This document shows, piece after piece, positions 43,469-51,585 of a DNA stretch of 64,000 nucleotides. A program made the position numbers and the translations under genes. The first letter of the stretch is position 1; each line of letters starts with the position of its first letter. A model generated the notes under the pieces. That model searched no databases. It saw nothing but the letters and a program-made list of their open reading frames with translations, and had not been told where the DNA came from. This stretch comes from Plantactinospora mayteni (GTDB lineage: Bacteria > Actinomycetota > Actinomycetes > Mycobacteriales > Micromonosporaceae): positions 186,001 through 250,000 of the forward strand of contig NZ_BONX01000003.1 in the NCBI RefSeq assembly GCF_016862935.1. Reading direction: 5' to 3'.

Positions 43469-43879
43469 CTATTTGTCAGTGAAGTTGCCGATCTGCCCCG
43501 CCTGTCCGGAGGCGTCGCTGGTGGACCCGGCCGCCGACGGGTTGATCCCGCCGGTGGTCGCGTCCCCGGTGGTGGTGGGTGCCACCTTTCGGCCCGGTCG
43601 GCGGGGTTGCCGGCGCACGTTCGCCGAGCCGGCCCGCCGGTCCGTACCGGTGGTGGTGCTCACCCCCCGGTTCCGGGTCGGACCGCCGTTGCGGAGTACG
43701 TCCGGATCCCGCGCCCGGTCCGCCGGGTCCTCGATGTCGCGTTCGTGCGCCTCGCGTCCCTCGTCGACCGGCAGGCTGACCTCCTCCACCGCGCCGGGGC
43801 CGTACTTGCCGCGCCCGATCCGGTCTTCGGTCCGCCGTGCCGACTCCCGCAGTTCGTCCTCGCCGCGCACGTCCACCAC
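43469..43879 (-). CDS. Hydrophilic, probably disordered small protein
   Basis: A frame of 136 codons, almost all ending in G or C, which argues that it is truly coding. It starts at GTG 43877-43879 (or GTG 43868-43870, which has GAGG at a better distance). The first 60 residues are highly charged (VRGEDELRESARRTEDRIGR, VDEGREAHERDIEDPADRAR). The last 70 are Thr, Gly and Ser-rich (STTTGTDRRAGS, APTTTGDATTGGINPSAAGS). There is no membrane segment. I do not recognise it. Confidence 0.55.
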   Translation of the reverse strand: MVDVRGEDELRESARRTEDRIGRGKYGPGAVEEVSLPVDEGREAHERDIEDPADRARDPDVLRNGGPTRNRGVSTTTGTDRRAGSANVRRQPRRPGRKVAPTTTGDATTGGINPSAAGSTSDASGQAGQIGNFTDK

Positions 43880-44107
43880 CTCACCGAGTTGTCGTTGTCC
43901 GGGGTGTCCCCGGTGCCCGGGTCGGCAAACGCCACCAGCTCACCCGAGCGGCACCGCCGGCCCGCACGACCGGGCGGGGACCGGTAGTTGGCTGGTCAGC
44001 GGCTGTTTGTGGCAGGGCCGGTCGGGTAGCCAAGCGGTGCCACCGGTGCGGCGGTGCCGTGACCGGGGGCGGTCGGAAGAGATCTCATCGAATCCGAGGA
44101 GGAAAAG

Positions 44108-44497
44108 ATGAGCACGCAGACCCCGTCCAGGCAGCCGATGGGCCAGCAGGTGACGGACATGCAGTCGGCACCGACCCGGGAGATGGGTGCCCAGAACATC
44201 TCCAACCAGCAGATTCAGCAGACTCTGTCGGAGATGCAGCGCCGGATGGACGAGCCGTTGCGGCGGAATGCTGGTAACGAGACCAAGCCCGCCTGGCTGA
44301 GTACCGAGTTCTACGTCTATCTGGCGGCAGTCGGCTTCACCTTGCTGGCTGCGGATCTGGTCGGCAAGAATGCCGCCGGTGTCGACACGTTCCGGGCGCA
44401 GCACGCCTGGTTCTTCATCACCCTGATGACCATCGCGTACCTGGGTAGCCGTGGTCTGGCGAAGCTGGGTAGCTCCTGGCGACACGGTCGACGGTAA
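44108..44497 (+). CDS. Small two-helix membrane protein
   Basis: A 129-residue protein with ATG 44108 after GAGGAGGAAAAG. The N-terminal 60 residues are polar, rich in Gln and Met (NISNQQIQQTLSEMQRRMDE). Two membrane helices follow (FYVYLAAVGFTLLAADLVG and WFFITLMTIAYLGSRGLAKL), and the tail is basic (SSWRHGRR). I know no function. It converges with the Spo0M-like gene and shares the strong terminator between them. Confidence 0.8.
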   Translation: MSTQTPSRQPMGQQVTDMQSAPTREMGAQNISNQQIQQTLSEMQRRMDEPLRRNAGNETKPAWLSTEFYVYLAAVGFTLLAADLVGKNAAGVDTFRAQHAWFFITLMTIAYLGSRGLAKLGSSWRHGRR

Positions 44498-44589
44498 CGA
44501 TGCTCCGGACGCCTGAGCGGTAGGGCGCAGTCCCTGCGGACGTGAGGTGTACCGGAGTCCCGAGCAGTGGCGACCTTGCCACGGGGGGT

Positions 44590-44622
44590 CGCGGTCCCCG
44601 CCGGAAGTCGGCGGGGACCGCG
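44590..44622. terminator. Perfect 14-bp bidirectional terminator
   Basis: CGCGGTCCCCGCCG (44590-44603) pairs perfectly with 44609-44622 around GAAGT. It lies between the ends of two convergent genes. Confidence 0.85.
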
Positions 44623-44647
44623 GCCCTTTCTCGTCAGTACGCCGAGG

Positions 44648-45616
44648 TCACTCCTCGTCGCCGCCGCCGTCGTCGCCGTCGAAGGCGTCCTCCAGCAACT
44701 CCCCGGCGATCATGCCGCCGGCCAGCCCGAGCGCGGCACCGGCGACCACGCCGCCCACGCCCATACCGCGCCCACCGTGTCCACCGTGCCCGCCGTAGTG
44801 TCCCTTGCCGGGAGGTCCGTAGTGGTGCCCGCCGTGCTGGCCGTAGCTCTGCACGGTCTGCGCCAGCCAGCCCTCGACCCGCTGGCGCCAGTCGACCCGG
44901 TCGACACCGGCATGCTCGGCGGTGTACCGGCCGACGGTGTCGTGCCCGCCGCTGAACATCCCGCCGCGCTTGTCGCACTCGATGACGACGTCGACGTGGT
45001 GCTGGTTGGTGACGAAGGTCAGCTCGACCTCGCGGATCGCGTGCGCGTACTGCGGGGCGGCGAAGAACTCGATCTCCTGGTAGAACGGCAGCGTCTGCTG
45101 CACGCCGTAGATGTGCCCGCGCTCCAGGTCCGCGCTCTTGAACTGGAAGCCGAGCTGGGCGAACGCCTCCAGGATCTTCTCGTGCACCGGCAGCGGATGC
45201 ACCGCGACCGCGTCCAGGTCGCTCTTGTCCACCGCCCGGGCCACCGCCAGTTCGGTACGCAACCCCATCGTCATGCCACGCAGCCGCTGACCGTAGACGT
45301 CGGTGATCGGGGTCTCCCAGGGCACCGGGACCTGGAACGGGATCGCGAGTTCCTGCTTGGCTCCCAGGCGCATCGCGCCGCTCACCGGGAGTCGGTAGAA
45401 CTCCATGGTGCCGGCGTACTCGCTGTCGCCGGCCTCCATCTCAACCCGGGTGACCAGGGCGACGGTGATCTGCTCGATGTCGGCCGCGGTTTCCCCGCCG
45501 CGCAGGTTGACCTGCCCGTCGAGCACCAGGCCGGGCCGGGTGTTCGGGTTGGTCAGCACGGTGTCCACGCTCGGACCGCCGACGCCGAGGGCGCTCAACA
45601 TCTTCTTGAAGACCAT
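44648..45616 (-). CDS. Spo0M (SpoOM)-family protein
   Basis: A 322-residue protein started at ATG 45614-45616 with GGAG seven bases upstream. The body is an arrestin-like pair of beta sandwiches (VFKKMLSALGVGGPSVDTVL, LDGQVNLRGGETAADIEQIT, ELAIPFQVPVPWETPITDVY), typical of the sporulation-control protein Spo0M. A His/Gly-rich tail (HHYGPPGKGHYGGHGGHGGR) leads to a hydrophobic Gly/Ala segment (VGGVVAGAALGLAGGMIAGE) and an acidic end (DDGGGDEE). In Bacillus it affects sporulation and cell shape; in actinomycetes the role is not settled. Confidence 0.9.
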   Translation of the reverse strand: MVFKKMLSALGVGGPSVDTVLTNPNTRPGLVLDGQVNLRGGETAADIEQITVALVTRVEMEAGDSEYAGTMEFYRLPVSGAMRLGAKQELAIPFQVPVPWETPITDVYGQRLRGMTMGLRTELAVARAVDKSDLDAVAVHPLPVHEKILEAFAQLGFQFKSADLERGHIYGVQQTLPFYQEIEFFAAPQYAHAIREVELTFVTNQHHVDVVIECDKRGGMFSGGHDTVGRYTAEHAGVDRVDWRQRVEGWLAQTVQSYGQHGGHHYGPPGKGHYGGHGGHGGRGMGVGGVVAGAALGLAGGMIAGELLEDAFDGDDGGGDEE

Positions 45617-45950
45617 AGAGATACTCCTGTTTACGGCGGATATGTGCCACGGGTGTCGGCCCGCGCCTTCCACGATGGATCATCACGCCACTCCGGTGAC
45701 CTTATTCACCGTAGCTGTGAGGTGGCTGGGAGCGTTCGCCTGTCATCAGTTCGGGTGACGGGGGCGGACTCGGGTTCAGCTCAGCGACGCCCGCCCCGCA
45801 CCTGCCGTTTACGCCGATGTGGCTTCCGGTTCCAGCAGCAGGAGGTAGCCGAGCAGTCGATCGTCACCGGTCGCGCCGATTATCGCCCGGCCGCACCAGC
45901 CCCCGCCGGCCGGGCGCCCCGCCACGCCCCGACGAGGTTCGGCGGGTTGG
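45617..45950. other. Intergenic stretch with a possible coding relic
   Basis: No complete gene. On the minus strand, the frame ending at a TAA at 45809-45811 reads IIGATGDDRLLGYLLLLEPE just before its stop and looks like a gene end, but sequence upstream is not coding-like and runs into the SnoaL-like gene in another frame. It may be a remnant. Confidence 0.35.
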
Positions 45951-46451
45951 TCAGGTGATGGTGGGGCTGCGCTCGGGCTTCTTCCGACCCGAGACGATCT
46001 TTCTGATCGCGTTCCGCCCGAGAATGGTGAGCGCGTTCCGGCCACCGAGAACCTTGAAGCCCTCCAGTGGGCTCCAGTAGTCACGCCAGTACACGATCTC
46101 GCCGTTGCGTACCTGGAGGACGTGGACATAGCGCAGCACATACGGCTTGCCGCTGGTCGTCACCTCGCCGTACGCGTCGAACTCGGCGATCGCCACCTCA
46201 GGGTCGCCGGTCTCGTGGATTCCGACCGCCCGGAACTCCTTGTGGGTCAGCGGGGTGTCCGTGATCGCGGTGAGGTAGGCGCGGATCTGTTCGCGTCCCT
46301 GGATGACCCGGGGCACGCCCGGTGGCGAGAACGGCAACTCGTGCACGCCGTCCTCGGCGAAGAGGTCGGCGAAGCCGCCCAGGTCCTTGTTCAGAAACAG
46401 TGGCACCAGGCGGTCGAACATCTGCCGTGGCCCAACGTCGATGTCGGTCAT
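45951..46451 (-). CDS. SnoaL-like / NTF2-fold protein
   Basis: A 166-residue protein, started at ATG 46449-46451 (MTDIDVGPRQ) with GAGG nine bases upstream. It has the cone-shaped NTF2 fold pattern: ADLFAEDGVHELPFSPPGVP, VIQGREQIRAYLTAI, VAIAEFDAYGEVTTSGKPYV, LQVRNGEIVYWRDYWSPLEG. Members include small-molecule isomerases and stress proteins. It diverges from a TetR-type gene 89 bases away, which probably controls it. Confidence 0.88.
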   Translation of the reverse strand: MTDIDVGPRQMFDRLVPLFLNKDLGGFADLFAEDGVHELPFSPPGVPRVIQGREQIRAYLTAITDTPLTHKEFRAVGIHETGDPEVAIAEFDAYGEVTTSGKPYVLRYVHVLQVRNGEIVYWRDYWSPLEGFKVLGGRNALTILGRNAIRKIVSGRKKPERSPTIT

Positions 46452-46540
46452 GCGGGGCAGCCTCATTTCGTTGAACATGTGTTTACCGAGCGAAGGTAGC
46501 ATCGACTACGGATTTCATGCAACGCCCGTACAATGAACGG

Positions 46541-47131
46541 ATGGTCGACTCCGCCCACCGAACATCCCGCGCCGATCAGCGCCGCCAGACCGAAGCTCGC
46601 ATCCTGGCCGTGGCCCGCCAGGTCTTCTCCGAGTACGGCTACGACCGCGCCACCATTCGCGCGATCGCGAGCAAGGCGAAGGTCAACCCGGGCCTGGTCA
46701 TCCACTACTACGGATCAAAGGAACGGTTGTTCGCCGAGGCCACCAGGACGACGCCGGACGAGCCGATCGCCGGCCCGCCTGACCAGGTGGCCGAGCAACT
46801 GCTCGCGGCGTTGCACGCCAAGCTCACCGAAGAACCGACGGCCACCTTGGCGATGCTCCGCTCGATGCTCACCCATCCAGAGGCGGCGCACGGAGTCCGA
46901 GAGGCTCTGCGCCACCAGCAGCGGCAGATCAGTCTGGGGTTGTCGGCCGACGACGCCCTGCTGCGGACCGCCCTGACCGGTGCGATCACCCTCGGCGTCG
47001 TCGTCGGCCGCCATCTTCTCCAACTCGACGGGCTGCGTGACGCGTCGCCCGAACAGATCACGGACCTTCTGCGTCCCTGCCTGGAGTCGCTGACCCGTAG
47101 CCCGGCCGAGGAGCCTTCCGCCGAGCGGTGA
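46541..47131 (+). CDS. TetR-family transcriptional regulator
   Basis: A 196-residue regulator if started at ATG 46541. The helix-turn-helix lies in QTEARILAVARQVFSEYGYD, ATIRAIASKAKVNPGLVIHY, YGSKERLF. The C-terminal domain (ALLRTALTGAITLGVVVGRH) would bind the ligand. TACAAT at 46529-46534 lies seven bases before this ATG, so the message may be leaderless. It diverges from the SnoaL-like gene, its likely target; the region between contains AACATGTGTT (46474-46483), a weak inverted repeat. Confidence 0.9.
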   Translation: MVDSAHRTSRADQRRQTEARILAVARQVFSEYGYDRATIRAIASKAKVNPGLVIHYYGSKERLFAEATRTTPDEPIAGPPDQVAEQLLAALHAKLTEEPTATLAMLRSMLTHPEAAHGVREALRHQQRQISLGLSADDALLRTALTGAITLGVVVGRHLLQLDGLRDASPEQITDLLRPCLESLTRSPAEEPSAER

Positions 47132-47191
47132 TTCGCTGTCGAGGCGAGCGAGCTGACCCGGGGCCGGGCGGGTCACGTATGCTTCGAGATC

Positions 47192-48079
47192 ATGCGCGTC
47201 GGCATCGTGATCCTTCCCGACCAGCGGTGGTCCGTGGCCGAGCGCCGGTGGCGACAGGCCGAGGAGTGGGGGTTCGACCACGCCTGGACCTACGACCACC
47301 TGGGCTGGCGGGACCTGGTCGACGGGCCGTGGTTCGACGCGATGGGCACCTTGACCTCGGCCGCGATGGTCACCTCGCGGATCCGGTTGGGCACCCTGGT
47401 CGCCTCGCCCAACTTCCGGCACCCGGTGCACTTCGCCCGCCAGATCACCGCGCTGGACGACGTTTCGACCGGCCGGGTGCTGCTCGGGCTCGGCGCCGGC
47501 GGGATCGGGTTCGACTCGGCCGTACTCGGTGGCCAGACGCTCTCCCCCCGGCACCGGGTCGACCGGTTCACCGAGTTCACCGAGTTGCTCGACCTGCTGC
47601 TCCGGTCGGACGGGGTCACCTGGCGGGGCGACTACTACGCGGCGGTCGACGCACGGAGCAACCCCGGCTGTGTCCAGACACCCCGGGTGCCGTTCGTCGT
47701 CGCCGCGAACGGCCCACGCTCGCTGCGGCTCGCCGCCCGGTACGGCCAGGGCTGGGTGACCACCGGCGTCCGGGACGGCGACGACCTAGCGGCGTGGTGG
47801 CGCTTCGTCGCCGACCTCGCCGGCCGGATGGACGAGATCCTCGCCGCCGCCGGCCGGGATCCCGGCACCCTGGACCGCTATCTCTCGCTCGACTCCGCTC
47901 CGGTCTTCTCGCTGTCCAGCGTCGGACACTTCACCGAGGTCGTCGGTCGGGCCGCCGAGCTCGGCTTCACCGACGTCGTCACTCACTGGCCGCGCGAGTC
48001 GAGCTGGTACGCCGGGGACGAGGCGGTCCTCGCGGAGGTGGCCACCGAGGTGCTGCCCCGGCTCCAGGGCCGGAGCTGA
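47192..48079 (+). CDS. Luciferase-like monooxygenase (LLM), probably F420 or FMN-dependent
   Basis: A 295-residue TIM-barrel oxidoreductase. MRVGIVILPDQRWSVAERRW, the AWTYDHLGWRD segment, TSRIRLGTLVASPNFRHPVH, GRVLLGLGAGGIGFDSAVLG and FVVAANGPRSLRLAARYGQG are typical of the class. It follows the TetR gene by 60 bases in the same direction and may belong to its regulon. The substrate is unknown. A 29-bp tandem array lies after it. Confidence 0.9.
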   Translation: MRVGIVILPDQRWSVAERRWRQAEEWGFDHAWTYDHLGWRDLVDGPWFDAMGTLTSAAMVTSRIRLGTLVASPNFRHPVHFARQITALDDVSTGRVLLGLGAGGIGFDSAVLGGQTLSPRHRVDRFTEFTELLDLLLRSDGVTWRGDYYAAVDARSNPGCVQTPRVPFVVAANGPRSLRLAARYGQGWVTTGVRDGDDLAAWWRFVADLAGRMDEILAAAGRDPGTLDRYLSLDSAPVFSLSSVGHFTEVVGRAAELGFTDVVTHWPRESSWYAGDEAVLAEVATEVLPRLQGRS

Positions 48080-48123
48080 CCGTCCAGCAGGGACCTCCCC
48101 GACGGTGACCGGGCCCCGCGCCC

Positions 48124-48210
48124 CGGACCCGACGGTGGCCGGACCCGGGGTGCGGACCCGACGGTGACCGGACCCGGGGTGCGGACCCGACGGTGACCGG
48201 GCCCGGGGTT
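48124..48210. repeat. Three 29-bp tandem copies
   Basis: CGGACCCGACGGTG followed by CCGGACCCGGGGTG-type sequence starts at 48124, 48153 and 48182, with part copies before 48124 and after 48211. There are two or three substitutions between copies and no spacers. It lies between the LLM and mannanase gene ends, where it could fold and stop transcription. Confidence 0.85.
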
Positions 48211-48247
48211 CGGACCCGGCCACCGGAGGAGCCGACCGGTCAGCAAG

Positions 48248-49636
48248 CTAGCTCGCGGTGCAGGTCAGCGTCGGCGTGCTGTTGGTGCCGTTCCAGGTGC
48301 CGATGAATCCGAACGCGGTACTGGCCCCGGCGCCAAGACTGCCGTTGTAGGAGACGTTCCGCGCGGTCACCGCCGACCCGCTGCTGGTGAGCGTCACGCT
48401 CCACGACTGGCTGACCTGCTGCCCGTTGCCGAAGGTCCAGTTGACAGTCCAGCCGCTGATCGCCGCGCTGCCGGCGGTCACCCGGACGTCGGCCTGGAAG
48501 CCGCCCTGCCACTGCCCGGTGATGGCGTACGTGGCGGTGCAGCCCCGGGTACCACCCGGCGGGGTCGTCGGCGGACGGGTGGTCGGGGTACTGGTCGGCG
48601 GGCGGGTCGTCGGCGGAGTCGTCGGGTTGCCACCGCTGTAGACGGTCGCCTCCCGGGCGGTCTGCCGGATCCCGTTCGCCCCGTTGAAGATCCGCTGCCC
48701 CCACGAGGTCAACTGGCTCGGGTTGAAGTTGGTCACCATGTCGAGGTATTCGACGCCGCCCCCGTTGCCACTCCACGACCAGCCGATGTAGCCGATCCCG
48801 TTCTGCTGGGTGTACGACATGATGGTGTCCTCGTCCGGGTTGCCGTCCGAGTGGTTGTGCCCGAACTCCCCCACCACGATCGGTAGGTTGGCGCTGCGGA
48901 ACCGGCCGAGGTAGTCGGTGATCTCGGCGGCGGTGTCGAAGACGCCGTACATGTGGATCGAGAAGACGGTGTTCCGGTCCGGGTCGGAGTTGAAGACGCT
49001 CTGCGCGTTGTCCCGCATGATGAAGCGCCAGTCCTGACCCCAGTTCGGCGCGTCGACCATGATGGTGTGGTCGAAGCCGGCGTTGCGCAGCCGGGTGATC
49101 GCGTTGCGGGTGGCGGTCGGCCAGGTCGCGCTGACGCTCTCGTTGTTGCCGAACGGCTCGTTGCCGATGTTCAGGATGACGTAGTTCTCCTGGCCGGCAA
49201 GCGCGCTCTGCACGCTGATCCAGTAGCTGACCGCCTGGTCGAGGGTGATCGCCGCACCCTCCTCGCCGTACCCGGTGGTGTCGTGCACCTCCAGGACGCA
49301 GATCAGCCGGTTGGTCTTGCACAGCGAGATGACGTTGGCGACGTCGCTGGCGCTGTTCTGGGTCCACCGGGCACCACTGCTCAGCACCACCCGTACGGTG
49401 TTGGCACCGAGGGATTTGATGTTGGCGAATGAACCGGTTTGGCTGGCGTACCAGGTGTGCGGGTGGCTGACGCCGCGCATGATGAACTCGTTGCCACGGG
49501 CGTCGAGGAGCCGGCCGCCGCTGACCGTGAAGCCGGCCGCCGCCTGTGCCGGCGGTGCCACCACGAACAGCGAGACGGCCGCGGCGGCGATGAGCGCGAG
49601 CAGCGCCGATCCAACGGCGTAGATTCGTCTTTTCAT
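48248..49636 (-). CDS. Secreted GH5 (subfamily 8-like) beta-mannanase with CBM2
   Basis: A 462-residue secreted enzyme. A signal peptide (MKRRIYAVGSALLALIAAAA, cleaved near AQAAAG) precedes a family 5 catalytic domain. MRGVSHPHTWYASQTGSF, CVLEVHDTTGYGEEGA, the acid/base glutamate in VILNIGNEPFGNN, and the nucleophile in PIVVGEFGHNHSDGNPDED are visible, a pattern I associate with mannan endo-1,4-beta-mannosidase. A Pro/Thr hinge (TTPPTTRPPTSTPTTRPPTT) leads to a family 2 carbohydrate-binding module (CTATYAITGQWQGGFQADVR, ISGWTVNWTFGNGQQVSQSW). Two AACCGGTTAA sites lie upstream. Confidence 0.93.
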   Translation of the reverse strand: MKRRIYAVGSALLALIAAAAVSLFVVAPPAQAAAGFTVSGGRLLDARGNEFIMRGVSHPHTWYASQTGSFANIKSLGANTVRVVLSSGARWTQNSASDVANVISLCKTNRLICVLEVHDTTGYGEEGAAITLDQAVSYWISVQSALAGQENYVILNIGNEPFGNNESVSATWPTATRNAITRLRNAGFDHTIMVDAPNWGQDWRFIMRDNAQSVFNSDPDRNTVFSIHMYGVFDTAAEITDYLGRFRSANLPIVVGEFGHNHSDGNPDEDTIMSYTQQNGIGYIGWSWSGNGGGVEYLDMVTNFNPSQLTSWGQRIFNGANGIRQTAREATVYSGGNPTTPPTTRPPTSTPTTRPPTTPPGGTRGCTATYAITGQWQGGFQADVRVTAGSAAISGWTVNWTFGNGQQVSQSWSVTLTSSGSAVTARNVSYNGSLGAGASTAFGFIGTWNGTNSTPTLTCTAS

Positions 49637-49749
49637 GACCTACCTCAGGGAGAGCCCCGGGACGGGGACAGAAGTGAGGGGATCGGTAACTGTTGCCCGA
49701 CAGTTACCGCCCGACTCCCTGCGACGGCACGGATCAGGGTAGGCCGATG

Positions 49750-49772
49750 AACCGGTTAACGCAACCGGTTAA
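49750..49772. promoter_or_regulatory. Paired AACCGGTTAA operator-like sites upstream of the mannanase
   Basis: AACCGGTTAA occurs at 49750-49759 and again at 49763-49772, 114 bases or more before the mannanase start. The core TTAACCGGTTAA also appears as a perfect palindrome at 51383-51396. The CG-centred palindrome is the shape of LacI-family operators that control glycoside hydrolases. No LacI gene is in the window. Confidence 0.5.
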
Positions 49773-49822
49773 GTAACCCCTCCGCCCGGGTCTACCGGGG
49801 TCGGAGGGGTCACCACGGATCG

Positions 49823-51229
49823 TCACCAGGCGGTGGGCTTGCCCGGGGTGTAGAGCCAGGTCTGGAAGAAGCCGTCGAGCTGCCGCTTGCTCACCTTCTC
49901 GGCGAGCCGGACGAAGTCGGCGGTGGTCACCGTGCCGTCGCGGTTCGCCGAATACCAGCTACGCAGCAGGGCGAAGAACGCCTTGTCGCCGATCTTCGTA
50001 CGCAGTGCGTGCAGCGTCATCGCGCCCTTGGTGTAGACCGAGCCGGCGAAGAGGTTGGTGGCACCCGGGTCACCGGGCGGCGGGTTCCAGAAGCTCGCCG
50101 TCTCCGGCCGGGCGTAGTTGGTGTCGAACCGCGCCTGCGCGGTACGCCCGCCACTGTGCTCCTCCCAGAGCCACTCGGCGTAACTGGCGAACCCCTCGTT
50201 CAGCCAGATCTCCTGCCAGCGGGCCGGGCTGACGCTGTTGCCGTACCACTGGTGGGCCAGCTCGTGCGCGACCGTGCCCTCGCTCGGCGGTCCGGAGTAG
50301 ATCGGCCGGGTCTGCGTCTCCAGGGCGTACCCGGCGTCCTCGTCGTCGTCGACGATCGCCCCGTACGAGGTGAACGGGTACCGGCCGAACAGGTCGGAGA
50401 AGTACTCGATCATCTCTCTGGTCCGGGCCAGCCCGTCGGCGGCGTCCGGGCCCAGGTCCCGGTCGACGGCGTCGATGATCGGCAGGCCGCGCGGTCCGGT
50501 GCTGCGGCGCAGGTCGTAGTCGCCGACCGAGGCGGTGGAGAGGTAGCTGGCCATCGGGTCGCGGGCCCGCCAGACGAAGGTGGTCCAGCCGTTCTTCGTC
50601 CGCTGCTCGACGAGTTCGCCGTTGGCGACCGCGGTCTTGCCGGCCGGCACGGTGATCCGGAAGTCGTAGCTGGCCTTGTCGGTCGGGTGGTCGTTGACCG
50701 GATACCAGGTGGAGGCGCCCTCGGGCTCGTTCGCCACGAACGAGCCGTCCGGGGTGGAGACCCAGCCGTAGAGCGCGCCCTCGATGTCGGTCGGTCGGCC
50801 GGTGGTGCCGTCGTACCGGACCACCACGGTGAACCGCTCGCCCCGGGACAGGCCGTACTTCGGCGAGATCCGCAGCTCCTGGCCGTCCCGGTCGTAGCGG
50901 GCGGCGCGTCCGTCGACGGTCACCGAACGCACCTCGAAGCCGCGCAGGTCCAGGTTGAACCGGGAGAGCCGGTCGGTGGCCCGGGCGCTGACCGTGGCGA
51001 CCCCGGCGAAGGCCCGGCTGGTCGGCTCGTAGCGGATCTCGAGTCCGTAGTGGAGGACGTCGTACCCGCCGTTGCCGGCGGCCGGGAAGTAGCCGTCGCC
51101 GACACCCGGGGCGCCCGGCGTACCGGCGCCGCCGTGACCGTGGCCGGTAGCCGACGCGGGGGTGGCGCCGAGCGAGAGCGTGACGGTCGCCGCCACCAGC
51201 ACGGCACCGACCCGTCGAGAGATCACCAT
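49823..51229 (-). CDS. Secreted M1-family zinc metallopeptidase
   Basis: A 468-residue secreted peptidase, started at ATG 51227-51229. The signal peptide is ISRRVGAVLVAATVTLSLGA with a likely cut after ASA. An N-terminal beta domain (YDVLHYGLEIRYEPTSRAFA) precedes the catalytic domain. The zinc site VAHELAHQWYGNSVSPARWQ (HExxH) continues into EIWLNEGFASYAEWLWEEHS, with the third ligand Glu 18 residues after the second His, and the catalytic tyrosine is expected in the KGAMTLHALR area. It is about half the length of the large aminopeptidase N proteins, as usual for secreted bacterial M1 enzymes. No clear Shine-Dalgarno precedes the start. Confidence 0.92.
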   Translation of the reverse strand: MVISRRVGAVLVAATVTLSLGATPASATGHGHGGAGTPGAPGVGDGYFPAAGNGGYDVLHYGLEIRYEPTSRAFAGVATVSARATDRLSRFNLDLRGFEVRSVTVDGRAARYDRDGQELRISPKYGLSRGERFTVVVRYDGTTGRPTDIEGALYGWVSTPDGSFVANEPEGASTWYPVNDHPTDKASYDFRITVPAGKTAVANGELVEQRTKNGWTTFVWRARDPMASYLSTASVGDYDLRRSTGPRGLPIIDAVDRDLGPDAADGLARTREMIEYFSDLFGRYPFTSYGAIVDDDEDAGYALETQTRPIYSGPPSEGTVAHELAHQWYGNSVSPARWQEIWLNEGFASYAEWLWEEHSGGRTAQARFDTNYARPETASFWNPPPGDPGATNLFAGSVYTKGAMTLHALRTKIGDKAFFALLRSWYSANRDGTVTTADFVRLAEKVSKRQLDGFFQTWLYTPGKPTAW

Positions 51230-51382
51230 GGTCGGACACGTTAATACGGCCACTGACCCGGGGGGAAGGACCGAACGTGACCCGGGGGAAGGACCGAACG
51301 GGCGGGCGGCGCCCGGGCGGTGCGGGTGACCCACCGCCACGGGCGCCGTCATCCCCACCACAAGGATGATGCACCGGAGATT

Positions 51383-51396
51383 CTTAACCGGTTAAG
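51383..51396. promoter_or_regulatory. Perfect 14-bp palindrome CTTAACCGGTTAAG
   Basis: It lies in the divergent region between the M1 peptidase (start 51229) and the LLM enzyme (start 51586). It shares TTAACCGGTTAA with the paired sites before the mannanase, so one repressor may govern both secreted hydrolases. Confidence 0.5.
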
Positions 51397-51585
51397 GACG
51401 AAATCTACCCCCGTCGACGACGGATAGTCAAGGACGTCACTGCCTCCGCCGCTGTCCCCGCCCAGCGCCGCCGCTGTCCCAGCTCGGCGCGGGGGCCGGC
51501 ACGACATGGGTTTACCGGCGCCAGGCGGGGTAGACGGCCGGAACCGGACGGCGGAGGACGACGGAGGACGACGGAGGAGGTCGGC

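Noticed and set aside
48102-48223. 29-bp repeats considered as a CRISPR array
   Set aside because: The copies are directly adjacent with no spacers and there are no cas genes.
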